Positions 1 to 9,250 of a DNA stretch of 64,000 nt are shown here, one piece after another. The translations under genes and the position numbers were made by a program. How positions within the stretch are numbered: position 1 is the stretch's first letter; the number at the start of each line of letters is the position of its first letter. The notes below the pieces were generated by a model. That model made no database searches. It was not told where the DNA came from and worked only from the letters and a program-made list of their open reading frames with translations. Origin of the DNA: CAKZQX01 sp034435975 (GTDB taxonomy: Bacteria; Chloroflexota; Chloroflexia; Chloroflexales; Chloroflexaceae); contig DAOTWD010000103.1 of the NCBI GenBank assembly GCA_034435975.1, forward strand, positions 1 to 64,000. The letters run 5' to 3'.

Positions 1-45
1 TGTCAAAATCCCTTTCTACCAACCACGCTACAAGAAAGGGGCGTA

Positions 46-245
46 GCGCGTCCCTCCGGGGCGCGAGGCGCGGGCGCGGCGAACCTGGGAGCACGTCCCT
101 CGGGGGCGCGAGGCGCGGGCGCGGCGAACCTGGGAGCACGTCCCTCCGGGGCGCGAGGCGCGGGCGCGGCGAACCTGGGAGCGCGTCCCTCCGGGGTGCG
201 AGGCGCGGGCGCGGCGAACCTGGGAGCGCGTCCCTCCGGGGTGCG
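46..245. repeat. 45-bp GC-rich tandem repeat, about 4.4 copies
   Basis: Four complete 45-bp units begin at 46, 91, 136 and 181, and a partial fifth runs 226-245. Units differ at only a few bases (for example cgcgag versus tgcgag, and gcacg versus gcgcg). Long open frames across it are a by-product of a unit divisible by three and high GC. The unit start, GCGTAGCGCGTCCCTCCGGG, reappears in reverse complement near 62037-62060 with one mismatch, so the unit belongs to a dispersed family. No spacers separate the copies, so it is not a CRISPR. Confidence 0.9.
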
Positions 246-516
246 CCGTCGGCGTGCCGGTTCTACCCACCGCACACCGTAGTCCATGATACGGCTCTAC
301 AGCATGAATGTTCGATCCACGAACTGTTCGTTTCAATGGACGGAATGCTATCAGGCCCATCCTGGCGGACTAGTCAGGGCACACCGGGGCCTCCTCGCCC
401 GTTACCGGATCGTTCAGGCCCCCCGGTGACGAGGACGAAACGTTACCTCTTTTCAACGCTGATACCTTTACGTTAAAGAAGAGATCCGTGCAGGCGCGAA
501 ATGCACGTGCCACACG
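246..516. other. Non-coding spacer with a GC-rich hairpin at 382-428
   Basis: No convincing gene. CACCGGGGCCT at 382-392 can pair with AGGCCCCCCGGTG at 416-428. The hairpin lies about 90 bases beyond the stop codon of the minus-strand transporter gene, so it could be its terminator, but there is no U tract. Confidence 0.4.
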
Positions 517-1023
517 CTAATACAGCCCCATGCTCACCAGCGCCGCGAGAGCCAGGAGCATAATCAATGGCACCCGACCGGTCAATCCCAATCCCAGGCT
601 AACTAGCATGATCAGCAGGTTGATACGATCAACGCCGGTACTATGGAGCAGATTAATCATCACAATCGGCAAAATACTGACAACAGCTAGACTCAAGCCC
701 CACACAAAGCCGCGCACCAGCGGATGATCGCCCACCCGACGATGAAGTTGCTCCACCAGCAATACCAGCACCGGTGGCAAACAGATTGCCAGCAGCGCCA
801 GCCCGGAGCCACGCAGCCCACCCATCAGATAGCCCAGGCTGATCACCCATAACCCGCCTGGCCCTGGGCTAATCTGCCCTACCACCAGTGCTTCGGCAAA
901 CTGCTTGTCGGTAGCCCACCCGCGTGCCAGCAGATCATCGTGTAGAATAGGCACATTGCCCAGTCCCGTGGTTGAGAAAAACGAGGCTTTGAGCAAAATC
1001 CAGAAATAGCTCAGCGCATCCAT
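517..1023 (-). CDS. chrA: Chromate transporter, half-size ChrA domain (second of pair)
   Basis: This gene encodes about 169 residues of an almost wholly hydrophobic protein. Its N-terminus (LLKASFFSTTGLGNVPILHDDL) and the motif GQISPGPGGLWVISLGYLMGG are hallmarks of the CHR family, whose full-length members fuse two such halves. The start is placed at 1023, where ATG follows GGAG at seven bases; an upstream ATG at 1071 gives an unlikely polar leader. It lies downstream of another half-size CHR gene on the same strand, so the two probably form a heterodimeric short-chain transporter. Members export chromate or, in some cases, other anions. The substrate here is inferred from family membership only. 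Confidence 0.85.
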   Translation of the reverse strand: MDALSYFWILLKASFFSTTGLGNVPILHDDLLARGWATDKQFAEALVVGQISPGPGGLWVISLGYLMGGLRGSGLALLAICLPPVLVLLVEQLHRRVGDHPLVRGFVWGLSLAVVSILPIVMINLLHSTGVDRINLLIMLVSLGLGLTGRVPLIMLLALAALVSMGLY

Positions 1024-1262
1024 AGAAATACTCCGCTGGCAACAGGCTTTCATCCCATTTTCCTGAAACAAGGCAACCAGATGGAACGCTTGCCAGGTAA
1101 GATCGAGTTCAACATAGAGTACGAAAAGCCGGATCAGACACCGAGAAACGTGATCCCCGTGTAGCTTCTGTTAATGACACGAGTACGCCGCCTCCCTTCA
1201 AAAAGGTGGTGTCGCCTGCAGCAGAGCAAAGAACCCACCACGTACCACCTGTGACGTGAAAG

Positions 1263-1949
1263 CTAGGAGTTTGAGCCAGCCTGTGCCACCCACTTCTGCA
1301 ACACTGCCCCGACGGCTCCGCTTACACACAGCACAGCAATGACAGGCGGATGCACGACGGCGACCACAATGCCGCTCCCGATCAACAGGACACAACTCAA
1401 CCAGAAACTCAGCCGGCCCATGCGCCAACTCGCCACTAGCAGCGGTCGCCCCATCTGGATTGACAGGAGCAATCCCAGCCCGACCGTGGCCGGAATAACA
1501 CCGCGCAATGCCGCCCGCACCAGCGCCAGATCTTGAATACTGGCATACAACGCGGTTAGCAGGATCGTAATTGATACACTTGGGAGCAGCAATCCCAGCA
1601 GGGATAGCATAGCACCAGCCCCACCCGCCAGATGCCAGCCGATCAATATCGTCAGGCCCAGTAAATTGATGCCGGGCACAATCTGGCAGATCGCCCAGTA
1701 GCGGGTAAATGCCTCGGCTGAAATCCAGCCATAGCGCTCAACCACGGTACGGCGAATCAAGAAGAGAGTCGCTGCGCCACCACCAAAAGATTGTAGGCCC
1801 AATAACAACCAGACGCGCAATAACAACCAGCAGGAGGGAATCGCGACGGCAGATGCGGTCGGGCCAGGAAAATTATCTTTCAAATACCCCTCTGATCTGA
1901 TAGGACATACACGATCACCGGAACACACCATCTTTTGGGCTTTCGACAA
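1263..1949 (-). CDS. chrA: Chromate transporter, half-size ChrA domain (first of pair)
   Basis: Up to 228 residues with several membrane segments. The stretch LLGLQSFGGGAATLFLIRR followed by a QIVPG motif is the typical opening of a CHR domain. The first 40 or so residues look unlike the family and the true start is uncertain; ATG at 1931 and non-ATG codons further in are alternatives. The gene follows bchD on the same strand after about 60 bases and precedes the other ChrA half by about 240. It may therefore be read from the bchI-bchD transcript, although a role in photosynthesis is not implied. The pair matches the split short-chain chromate transporters of bacteria. Confidence 0.8.
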   Translation of the reverse strand: MSKAQKMVCSGDRVCPIRSEGYLKDNFPGPTASAVAIPSCWLLLRVWLLLGLQSFGGGAATLFLIRRTVVERYGWISAEAFTRYWAICQIVPGINLLGLTILIGWHLAGGAGAMLSLLGLLLPSVSITILLTALYASIQDLALVRAALRGVIPATVGLGLLLSIQMGRPLLVASWRMGRLSFWLSCVLLIGSGIVVAVVHPPVIAVLCVSGAVGAVLQKWVAQAGSNS

Positions 1950-2011
1950 CGCGGTACGTTCTCTCGTTTAGCCCTCTTTGCTGCCGCAGGCGAAAAAATA
2001 AGGTGTTATGA

Positions 2012-3958
2012 TTACGAATCACTGCTCGCATCAAGCACAGCCTGTACAATCTCCTCACCACGCCCCTGTGGTAAATAGACGTATCGCCCACCGAGCCATG
2101 CTGCCAGTTGCTGTGCTTCACCACGCGAGACAAAGCTACGCTGTGTATCGATCACCACCGCGCCAATGCCAGCCGCCCGCAACCGTTCCGCCAGGCGCTG
2201 CACTTCCTCCCGCGCCTGTGCCAGACGTTCCTGTTTAGACTGGTCGGAATTAGAGCGTAGGGGCACATTGGGCCGCCCATCGGTAATCAGTACCAGCGTC
2301 GTCTGATGAATACCCCGACTACGGGCCTGTTCAGCGATTTGATAAGCATGCAACAAAGCGGCTGACAGCGGAGTCCCACCGCCCGTGGGCAACACATCCA
2401 GTGCACGCTTCGCCAGTTCAACGCTCTGTGATGGTGGCATCAATAGATCGGCGCGTTCACCACGAAATGCCAGCAGCGCCACCTGATCCCGATGTACATA
2501 TGCTTGCTGCAACAGGGCATTGACCGCGCCTTTGGCCTGACGCATACGATGCAATGCCATTGAACCACTGGCATCGACCAGAAAGCAAAACAACGTCCCG
2601 GCCTTGCTGCGAAAACGTTTGATATGCAGATCATCCATCCGCAGCAGGATGTGATTCCCGGCTTTCGTTTTACGGCGTGTCTTCTGCATCGTTTGCCGCC
2701 GCACCTGTTGCCAGGGGGCCGCCGCCCGGAGTGTCGCCACCACATCCAGGCGGCCGGCTCCTGGCAGGCCCATTACTGACCGGATATGCCGCCCACGCTG
2801 GCCAGAGGTAGTACCGCGTGAACCGCTTCGCCCGCGCCGCCTGATGGTAAACGGTGTTTCGAGCACATCGGGCGGAATCTCGGTGTCCAGGGCCGCCAGT
2901 ACCAGATCCTCAATCGCCATCAACTCTTCGTGAGGCGGTGCGGGCGGTTGCTCTGGCTCGTTTTCGTCCTGATGCTGCTGTTCCGGGGTTTGCGACGGAT
3001 CAGGGGGCGGTGGTGGTGGCTCAGAAGTATCCTGCGACTCCTCGACCATCTGCGGGATGCGCGTAGCCCGTGGCAACAGCACATAACGCACCGCTCGTTC
3101 CATATCCTCATGCTCAACCTGATCGCGGCCAGCCAGCGCCGCTGACGCCAGCGCCGCCCGTGTGGCAAAAATGTCGGCGCGATGCCCTTCCACGCCGAGT
3201 GCTAGTGCGGTACCGGCCAGTTGCTCAATCTGTGCATCATCGATCCGCACGGTCGGTAACAATTCACGTGCAGCCATAATCAGGGCCCACAACACCTGCT
3301 CTTCTTCGATCCAGTCGTTCAATCGCTCCGCCGTACACCCGCTAGCCGTCAGCAACCGGTTGCGTCGTACGACCTCTACCCGTTCTGTGACCGGCGCACG
3401 GCTAATCGGTGCAACGATCAAGCCGACGCGATCAAGCAAATGGCGGCGCGGCGGCCCCTCCGCCGGATCATAGGTCGCCAGCAGGGCAAACTGGGCCAAC
3501 TCAACCATACTCAAGCCATCACGCTCCACACGCACCACACCCGTATCCATCGCTGCCAGTATATGATTGATCGTGCTGTCTTCAAGCAAGTTTACACCAT
3601 CGGCATACAGAAGGCCCCGATGTGCCCGTGCGAGCAACCCGCTGCGCAACACCCGTTGCCCGGTGGCCAGTGTGGCTTCCAGATCTATGCCACCTAGCAG
3701 CCGATCCTCGGTAACGCCAACCGGCAACTCGACAAACACTGGTTGTGCACCATCAGGTGACTGCTCCGACTCGATCGTCGTCATCTCAAGCGCCAGCATA
3801 CGGGCAAAACTGCGCATCAGCGAACTTTTGCCCGTACCTACCCCGGCGGCCAGCACCACACCACCCAGTCCTGGATCGACCGCCAGCAGCAGCAACGCCT
3901 GTCGCGCCACATCCAGACCAACCAGGGCCGGGAAGGGCAAAGTCCGTTCTATCCTCAT
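2012..3958 (-). CDS. bchD: Magnesium chelatase subunit D (BchD)
   Basis: 648 residues, usual length for BchD, which with BchI and BchH inserts Mg2+ into protoporphyrin IX, the first committed step of bacteriochlorophyll synthesis. Residues 1-300 are an AAA+ domain with an intact P-loop (GVGTGKSS at 39-46). Residues about 305-345 are the acidic, proline-rich linker typical of BchD. The C-terminal third is a von Willebrand A domain with the MIDAS motif DASGSM near 459-464 and a later TGGGTPL motif. It begins 15 bases after the bchI stop codon, so the two are surely co-transcribed. bchH is not in the window. Confidence 0.96.
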   Translation of the reverse strand: MRIERTLPFPALVGLDVARQALLLLAVDPGLGGVVLAAGVGTGKSSLMRSFARMLALEMTTIESEQSPDGAQPVFVELPVGVTEDRLLGGIDLEATLATGQRVLRSGLLARAHRGLLYADGVNLLEDSTINHILAAMDTGVVRVERDGLSMVELAQFALLATYDPAEGPPRRHLLDRVGLIVAPISRAPVTERVEVVRRNRLLTASGCTAERLNDWIEEEQVLWALIMAARELLPTVRIDDAQIEQLAGTALALGVEGHRADIFATRAALASAALAGRDQVEHEDMERAVRYVLLPRATRIPQMVEESQDTSEPPPPPPDPSQTPEQQHQDENEPEQPPAPPHEELMAIEDLVLAALDTEIPPDVLETPFTIRRRGRSGSRGTTSGQRGRHIRSVMGLPGAGRLDVVATLRAAAPWQQVRRQTMQKTRRKTKAGNHILLRMDDLHIKRFRSKAGTLFCFLVDASGSMALHRMRQAKGAVNALLQQAYVHRDQVALLAFRGERADLLMPPSQSVELAKRALDVLPTGGGTPLSAALLHAYQIAEQARSRGIHQTTLVLITDGRPNVPLRSNSDQSKQERLAQAREEVQRLAERLRAAGIGAVVIDTQRSFVSRGEAQQLAAWLGGRYVYLPQGRGEEIVQAVLDASSDS

Positions 3959-3972
3959 AGCCAGGCTACCTA

Positions 3973-5109
3973 TTAACTATCAACCGTACCAAATACCTCG
4001 GCCAGCACGCGCTCAATTCTGGATTCGTCGTCCTGGGTTTCGAGTGGATCTTTGCGCAACCGGTGTCGCAAGGCCAGCAGCGCCACTCGGCGCACATCGT
4101 CTTCACGCACCTCTTTGTGGCCTTCAAACGCAGCCAGCGCCCCTGCTGCCCGGCTAATCGTCAACTCGCCGCGATGCCCATCTATCTCCAATCGGACACA
4201 CACCTCGGCGATTTTGTGCAAAATGGGATCAGGCAACTCAACTTCGGGCAGGCGGCGCTGGGCCGCCTTGATCTTGCGCTGCAGACGCACCTGTTCTTTC
4301 TCCCAGGCAGCGGCAAACGCATGCGGATTAGCATCGAAGGCACGCCGTCGTTTGACAATCTCGACCCGTTCTTCTACGTTGGTAATCGTAGTAATCCGAG
4401 CATGCAGGCCAAACCGATCAAGCAACTGCGGTCGCAGATCGCCCTCCTCTGGATTACCGCTGCCCACCAGCACAAACCGCGCCGGATGGCGGATGCTAAT
4501 CCCTTCACGTTCGACTACATTCACCCCACTGGCGGCCACATCGAGGAGGACATCCACCAGGTGATCTTCCAGCAAATTGACCTCATCAATATACAGAAAG
4601 CCACGATTGGCGCGTGCCAGCAGACCAGGTGCAAAAGCCTGAACCCCCTGGGTCAGCGCACGTTCAATATCTAACGTACCGCAGACTCGATCCTCGGTCG
4701 CACCCAGTGGAAGATCAACGACAGGCACGGGTATCGTCACCGTGCGTAAGCGACTCTTCGCCCCTGGCTCGGCCCCTGTCGCTTTGCGCTTCGCCTGCCC
4801 ATCACAGCGCTCGCACAGACCCGCCGGGTGCTCGGCTGTACAGGCATAGGAGCAGCCGGCAACGGCTTTGATCGGTGGTAACATGGCTGCCAGCGCGCGC
4901 ACAGCCGTCGACTTGGCCGTTCCACGATGGCCCATCACCATCACTCCTCCGATGGTTGGATCGACCACACACAACAAAAGCGCCTGCTTCAAATCAGCCT
5001 GACCGACAATGGCAGTGAAGGGATACGGTGGTGGCGGCGTAATGTCGCGCCCATTCATATGTTCTGGCCCAGCAATCGCAGGAGCCTCAGTGGTTATAGA
5101 GTTTACCAT
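3973..5109 (-). CDS. bchI: Magnesium chelatase subunit I (BchI)
   Basis: 378 residues. AAA+ ATPase subunit of Mg-protoporphyrin chelatase; it forms hexameric rings with BchD and powers Mg insertion. Visible are the P-loop GHRGTAKST (about 60-68), the Walker B segment FLYIDEVNLLEDH, the VGSGNPEEGDLRPQLLDRFG sensor region and the C-terminal lid. Between the P-loop and the arm lies a four-cysteine insert, C-x3-C-x8-C-x2-C (about 86-102), suggesting a metal-binding knuckle. The start at 5109 is preceded by AGGA at eight bases; an ATG at 5145 adds an unlikely leader. First gene of the bchI-bchD unit. Confidence 0.96.
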   Translation of the reverse strand: MVNSITTEAPAIAGPEHMNGRDITPPPPYPFTAIVGQADLKQALLLCVVDPTIGGVMVMGHRGTAKSTAVRALAAMLPPIKAVAGCSYACTAEHPAGLCERCDGQAKRKATGAEPGAKSRLRTVTIPVPVVDLPLGATEDRVCGTLDIERALTQGVQAFAPGLLARANRGFLYIDEVNLLEDHLVDVLLDVAASGVNVVEREGISIRHPARFVLVGSGNPEEGDLRPQLLDRFGLHARITTITNVEERVEIVKRRRAFDANPHAFAAAWEKEQVRLQRKIKAAQRRLPEVELPDPILHKIAEVCVRLEIDGHRGELTISRAAGALAAFEGHKEVREDDVRRVALLALRHRLRKDPLETQDDESRIERVLAEVFGTVDS

Positions 5110-5304
5110 TCTATCATTCCTGCCCCATGCACAGAGTGCGTCCACTCAAGGCATTCTAGTGAAAACCAATACCATTCTATCGTATCCTTACTATACCATT
5201 AAAATGACCGGACGTATAAAATGACAGAACGTAGGCAGTCGTTCCAACCAGACGTCTTTTTTGCCGGCGGTAGTAAAGAAACCGTACCGCTTGTGAACAC
5301 AAAG

Positions 5305-5349
5305 CAACCTCAGCGCCTATCATGAACCATTCCAGGTGCGCTGAGGTTG
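5305..5349 (-). terminator. 12-bp perfect hairpin after the 62-residue gene
   Basis: CAACCTCAGCGC at 5305-5316 pairs perfectly with GCGCTGAGGTTG at 5338-5349 around a 21-base loop. It lies 34 bases beyond the stop of the minus-strand small membrane protein gene and upstream of bchI. It could terminate the small gene or protect its 3' end, leaving bchI on its own promoter. The U tract is weak. Confidence 0.6.
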
Positions 5350-5382
5350 TCCCTCAAACAACAGAACCAGATGCACTACATG

Positions 5383-5571
5383 TTATCGGGAAGCTTTATC
5401 TGGCTCAGGAGCACCAGCAGCCGGCTTCCGATATCCATCACGTAACTGGCGCGCAAAGGCAGTAATGTTGGTAAAGAAGAACGAAACTCCCAGACCGACA
5501 ACCGTAACCAGCAGTGCCGTCCAGCAAACAATCATCGGGGTGAGCGGCCCGACCATCTGTGAGGAACTCAT
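5383..5571 (-). CDS. 62-residue single-span membrane protein in the bch cluster
   Basis: I do not recognise this protein. It has a short N-terminus, one strong membrane helix (about 11-36, MIVCWTALLVTVVGLGVSFFF) and a basic, proline- and alanine-rich tail. ATG at 5571 follows AGGAG at seven bases, a near-ideal ribosome site, and a 12-bp hairpin follows the stop, so it is very likely expressed. Its position between bchX and bchI suggests a photosynthesis role such as an accessory helix of the reaction centre or an assembly factor. The helix has no histidine, so it is not an ordinary light-harvesting alpha or beta polypeptide. Confidence 0.75.
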   Translation of the reverse strand: MSSSQMVGPLTPMIVCWTALLVTVVGLGVSFFFTNITAFARQLRDGYRKPAAGAPEPDKASR

Positions 5572-6251
5572 AGCTTACTCCTGACGAATCTGCGCTTGAT
5601 CAGCCCAGATCCCTACGACGACCACACACGATTCATATCGCACTATATGAAAAATATTGTACATATATATTTTACCACATAGCGCAAGTGGTTGTATAGA
5701 GGGAACGGCCCGTAGATTAACGGTATCAGCCAGGCTACGCAGGCAGTGTGCAACAGGTTTGACATTGACATACTGTCAGCGATCCCCTTTATTGCATAGA
5801 TGCAAATAGCCCGGTTCTGGCTCGCTATCGTGCCTATCTTATGGATCCTTTCTGGTGGAGAAGTCCGGGGAAATACTGCGTTTATGCGGATTACGTCAAG
5901 GACGGCCGCCCTTCCAACCCGTTGCGTTTCGATCACACAGAGCCAGTGCCCCTGGTGTTCCAGAACCGCAGTGTCCTGGAGGCCTATAATAATCCCCCAA
6001 ACCTCAGCCGGGAGTGTACACTGATGCGTATGGGTCTGGGAAAGTACTACCTCTTCAAGCGCTTCTCGGGGTTCGCGGGGTCACAGGCCCTGGCACCTTC
6101 GGTTCGGTGCGGGTACCTGACACGGTATCCCCCGGTTTCTCGGGGTTCGCGAGGTCACAGGCCCTGGCACCCTTGCTGGCGAGAGTCGCCCAGAACGGGT
6201 ACCGTCTTATCGCCTATACTCCGATCATACATAGGCCCCAACCACGCAGGA
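5572..6251. other. Long spacer between bchX and the 62-residue gene, with a direct repeat
   Basis: No credible gene. A direct repeat of about 35 bases (TTCTCGGGGTTCGCG...CTGGCACC) occurs at 6063-6098 and 6137-6172, 74 bases apart. Its flank resembles 9037-9106 (TTTCTCGG, then CTGGCGAAAGTC), so it is probably a degenerate dispersed repeat. An AT-rich tract at 5641-5680 on the minus strand contains TTGCGC at 5687-5682, 16 bases before TATGTA, a weak promoter candidate for the small membrane protein. Confidence 0.5.
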
Positions 6252-7478
6252 TTAGCGATATAAAGGTGATGCAGGACGCCGCAAATCAACATAGTGATAT
6301 GGCTCACCACTCTTCTGCAGTGCCGCGAGAATGGCCAGCTTGCTATCCAGATCCTGATCGGTACCAAAACAGATCGTGGTATTGCCATCAACAGTCAGCA
6401 TTAACCCCTTTTGCGGATCACTATTGGCTTCGGTCACATACATACCCAGTTCTTTGAGCAACCGCGTGACCACCCGCTTCGTCGGCTCGTCCATACCGGG
6501 CTTATCAGCCGCTGTGGACTCCTGCACGCTGATGATTGGGAGAGGCTGCAACGGACATCCTGTGCCAAACAACTCCTCTGCTGCCGCCCCGTCAGGAACA
6601 ACATCCGGTTCTTCTGCGCCAAAAACCGACAAAAAAGCTCGATATTCAAGCGGTGACACCTGATGCATGTCAACGGGCGGTGTCGAGCGGCTAATAACCT
6701 GACGTGCCAGGGTTTCAAACAACTGGTCAAACTCAGCATCGATCAACGCCAACTGGAAAGCATCCGCCAGTTCACGGATCTTACGGCTAAGAGGAATTTT
6801 GAGAAGTACCGGCAAGCCCACTGCGGCAGCAAACCGCTCTGCCACGCCACTACCATCATCACGATTAATCACCAGGCCCAATAAGCGGGTACTGCCACCC
6901 ATGCTGGCAAAATACTGCGCTGCACGCACAATGTTGTTGGCGGCATACAGGCTCTGGCGATCATTGCCACACAGAATAATCACTTCTTCGGCCAACGAAC
7001 GTGCCAGTGGCGTGGCAAACCCACCACACACAACATCGCCCAGGAAATCCATCACGATATAGTTTAGTGACCACTGGCTCATACCCAACTTTTCCAGCAT
7101 ATCAAAGCCGAAGGTGATACCACGGCCACCACAACCACGCCCCACCTCCGGGCCACCAATTTCGCATCCATACACGGTGGCCTTACCGTCCATAATCGTC
7201 GTCTTAAAAATCACATGATGCACCTGCAGATCGTCCTCCTGGCCAGCGGCTTTGAACTCGCGCCACGTATCGCCCAGGGTGGGCAAACTCACACCACCAA
7301 ACAGCGCATTACAACTATCGTGCTTTGGATCGCACCCCAGTTGCAACACCCGATTCCCAAGCAACGCCAGCTTACTCACCAGGTTCGTCGTAAAAAACGA
7401 CTTCCCCATACCGCCTTTGCCATAGACTGCCAGCATCCGAGCGCCGCCGGTCTGCGGTTGTTTGACATGTGCAGGCAT
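6252..7478 (-). CDS. bchX: Chlorophyllide a reductase iron protein (BchX)
   Basis: About 408 residues. BchX is the ATP-dependent electron donor to BchYZ, which reduces ring B of chlorophyllide a on the way to bacteriochlorophyll a. It is a NifH-like protein: P-loop GKGGMGKS (about 20-27), the CDPKHDS switch region, and the two [4Fe-4S] cysteines in RGCGGRGI (C116) and VVCGGFA (C151). Two adjacent ATGs compete (7481 and 7478); AGGAGG lies 3 and 6 bases upstream, favouring 7478. The last 80 or so residues go beyond the usual NifH-like fold and end in DLDSKLAILAALQKSGEPYH followed by VDLR, resembling an FtsQ-type beta domain. bchY and bchZ are not in the window. Confidence 0.93.
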   Translation of the reverse strand: MPAHVKQPQTGGARMLAVYGKGGMGKSFFTTNLVSKLALLGNRVLQLGCDPKHDSCNALFGGVSLPTLGDTWREFKAAGQEDDLQVHHVIFKTTIMDGKATVYGCEIGGPEVGRGCGGRGITFGFDMLEKLGMSQWSLNYIVMDFLGDVVCGGFATPLARSLAEEVIILCGNDRQSLYAANNIVRAAQYFASMGGSTRLLGLVINRDDGSGVAERFAAAVGLPVLLKIPLSRKIRELADAFQLALIDAEFDQLFETLARQVISRSTPPVDMHQVSPLEYRAFLSVFGAEEPDVVPDGAAAEELFGTGCPLQPLPIISVQESTAADKPGMDEPTKRVVTRLLKELGMYVTEANSDPQKGLMLTVDGNTTICFGTDQDLDSKLAILAALQKSGEPYHYVDLRRPASPLYR

Positions 7479-7481
7479 CAT

Positions 7482-7924
7482 TGGCCTCCTTTCTGTAATT
7501 GACAGGACGTACGCGGTCACTTGAGCCAACGCCTTTTTCGCCCTCAGCAGAGCGGTACTTCTCTATTGTCTGGGCCTCATTTTTCGCCACAGATCGGAAC
7601 GGTCGGTGAATACCCGCGCCACGTACATCCGGTTCTGTTGTTGACAAGAGGTACGCGGTGAGCGTCCATACAGGCAAGCGATCTCCGGTCAATCCTGCTC
7701 ATCTGTTGACGATGGCACGGTCTATATAATGCACGCCCTATCATCATTCGTGGTCGCAGAGATACGTCCAACGTTCCAATGCTTCCCCATTGCTGAAGGT
7801 AAATCATGCGGATGGTTAAAAGAACCGCGTACTTCGTGTCATTGAACACTCGTTATACGCATCAGCACGTACGTACGACCAGTGCCCTGTAGAGCAGAAC
7901 CTGGCGCATCACCAGATAGTAGAC
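7482..7924. other. Spacer between bchC and bchX
   Basis: About 440 bases with no gene seen. Two short near-copies of GACA(G/A)GA(C/G)GTACGCGGT occur at 7501-7518 and 7645-7663. bchX probably has its own promoter here, but no clear -35/-10 pair was found. Confidence 0.4.
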
Positions 7925-8929
7925 TTAGCGTCGACTGGCTGGATCTGCCTCCCCATTCGGCCACTCTACTACAACCTTCAGACATGAAGGATCTTCCAGT
8001 GCCAGCCGATAGGCCGCTTGAATACGCTCCAATGGCACACGATGGGTCAACAACCCGTCCACATTCAACTCACCACTGGTGAGCATATCCCGTGTGCGTG
8101 GCAAATCACCATCCGGCCCAAACTCCCACTCGCGCGCCACCAGCACTTGCGCCTCACGCATAAACATCGGGGCATAGGGGATGTGAATATGCTCGTAGTA
8201 CCCAAGCAACAACACCCGCCCGTGGTTGGCTAACAACGGCAATGCACTGGTCAATGCCGCCATCGAACCAGTGGCTTCGATCACCAGATCGATGCGTTCA
8301 CCACCCATTGCTTCTTCCAGCGATTCCTTACTGACATCAATAATCAGATCTGCCTGTGAAACGGCCAGACGAATACCCACACGATCCAGTACCGCCACAT
8401 GCGCCGCGCCCATCAACCGTGCCAGACGGGCTGCAAGTTGACCGACAATCCCCTGACCCAGCACCAGCACGCGATCACTGCTACGCACCTGGGCAACATG
8501 CAAGCCGTGCAGCGCCGTTGCACTCAGTGCCAACAGCACACCTTTATCAGGTGGCATACCATTAAGTGCTACAACGCGTTCAGCTTCAGTCGTAATATAC
8601 TCGCTTTGGCCACCCCATGCCGCATTCACGCCTTTGAAACATCGCGCCCCACCGACATACACCCACTGCCCCAGGAGATCCGGTGATACTTTTTTACCGA
8701 CCTGTACCACCTGACCAACCGTTTCATAGCCCGGTACTACCGGAAACGACAGGGCGGGATGCGGCATCCGCCCGTCCAACAGCATACGTTCCGTTCCGGC
8801 ACTAATCGACGTATAGGCCGTATGAATGAGGACATCATTCGATTTCGGTTCAGTTACCAGCACCTCTCGAAGTTCAATAGCATTGCGTTGCGGAATGACA
8901 ACAGACCTTGATTTAAGAGCCATACGCAC
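7925..8929 (-). CDS. bchC: Bacteriochlorophyllide a dehydrogenase (BchC)
   Basis: 334 residues. BchC is a zinc-type medium-chain dehydrogenase-like enzyme that oxidises the C3 1-hydroxyethyl group made by BchF to the acetyl group of bacteriochlorophyll a. Seen here are an N-terminal GroES-like fold (SISAGTERMLL, then PVVPGYETVGQV) and a Rossmann motif, GQGIVG at 158-163. GTG at 8929 and ATG at 8923 are both possible starts; AAAGG lies 4 and 10 bases upstream respectively. It lies between bchF and bchX on the same strand, which fits the pathway order. Confidence 0.92.
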   Translation of the reverse strand: MRMALKSRSVVIPQRNAIELREVLVTEPKSNDVLIHTAYTSISAGTERMLLDGRMPHPALSFPVVPGYETVGQVVQVGKKVSPDLLGQWVYVGGARCFKGVNAAWGGQSEYITTEAERVVALNGMPPDKGVLLALSATALHGLHVAQVRSSDRVLVLGQGIVGQLAARLARLMGAAHVAVLDRVGIRLAVSQADLIIDVSKESLEEAMGGERIDLVIEATGSMAALTSALPLLANHGRVLLLGYYEHIHIPYAPMFMREAQVLVAREWEFGPDGDLPRTRDMLTSGELNVDGLLTHRVPLERIQAAYRLALEDPSCLKVVVEWPNGEADPASRR

Positions 8930-9225
8930 AACCTTTACTTCATTTAGCCTTATATACTTGAGAAATAATCATTCAGTCCAACACCTGAGTTGTACCCGTT
9001 CCGGCGAAGTAGTCTAGAAGGGCAATGCCTCTTCAGGCGTTTCTCGGATTGCGGGGCCATTGGTTCCCGCAACCTCCACTGGCGAAAGTCCTCTGAACAG
9101 GCACCCTGATTTTGATCATGATTGACACCGTTAACCTGGTCTTTTCTGATACCGACTCATTCCCACCACAAAAGCAGCGTATGTTCTCGGTATCAGTAAG
9201 CCAGGAACTCAGAGCCACACACCCT

Positions 9226-9250
9226 GCCTATACTATACTACAGTATAGGC
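9226..9250 (-). terminator. 9-bp hairpin downstream of bchF
   Basis: GCCTATACT at 9226-9234 pairs with AGTATAGGC at 9242-9250. It lies about 40 bases after the bchF stop in the 360-base spacer before bchC. No U tract follows, so it may instead be a protein-binding palindrome or an mRNA-stabilising stem. The rest of the spacer (8930-9291) shows only a degenerate copy of the repeat seen at 6137. Confidence 0.45.

Noticed and set aside
46..245. Possible CRISPR array
   Set aside because: Units are contiguous with no unique spacers and no cas genes nearby.
3..360. Two open frames across the 45-bp repeats giving Arg/Ala/Pro repeat peptides
   Set aside because: Produced by a GC-rich repeat whose length is a multiple of three; no ribosome site and no family similarity.
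5383..5571. Light-harvesting alpha or beta polypeptide
   Set aside because: The membrane helix lacks the histidine that ligates bacteriochlorophyll.
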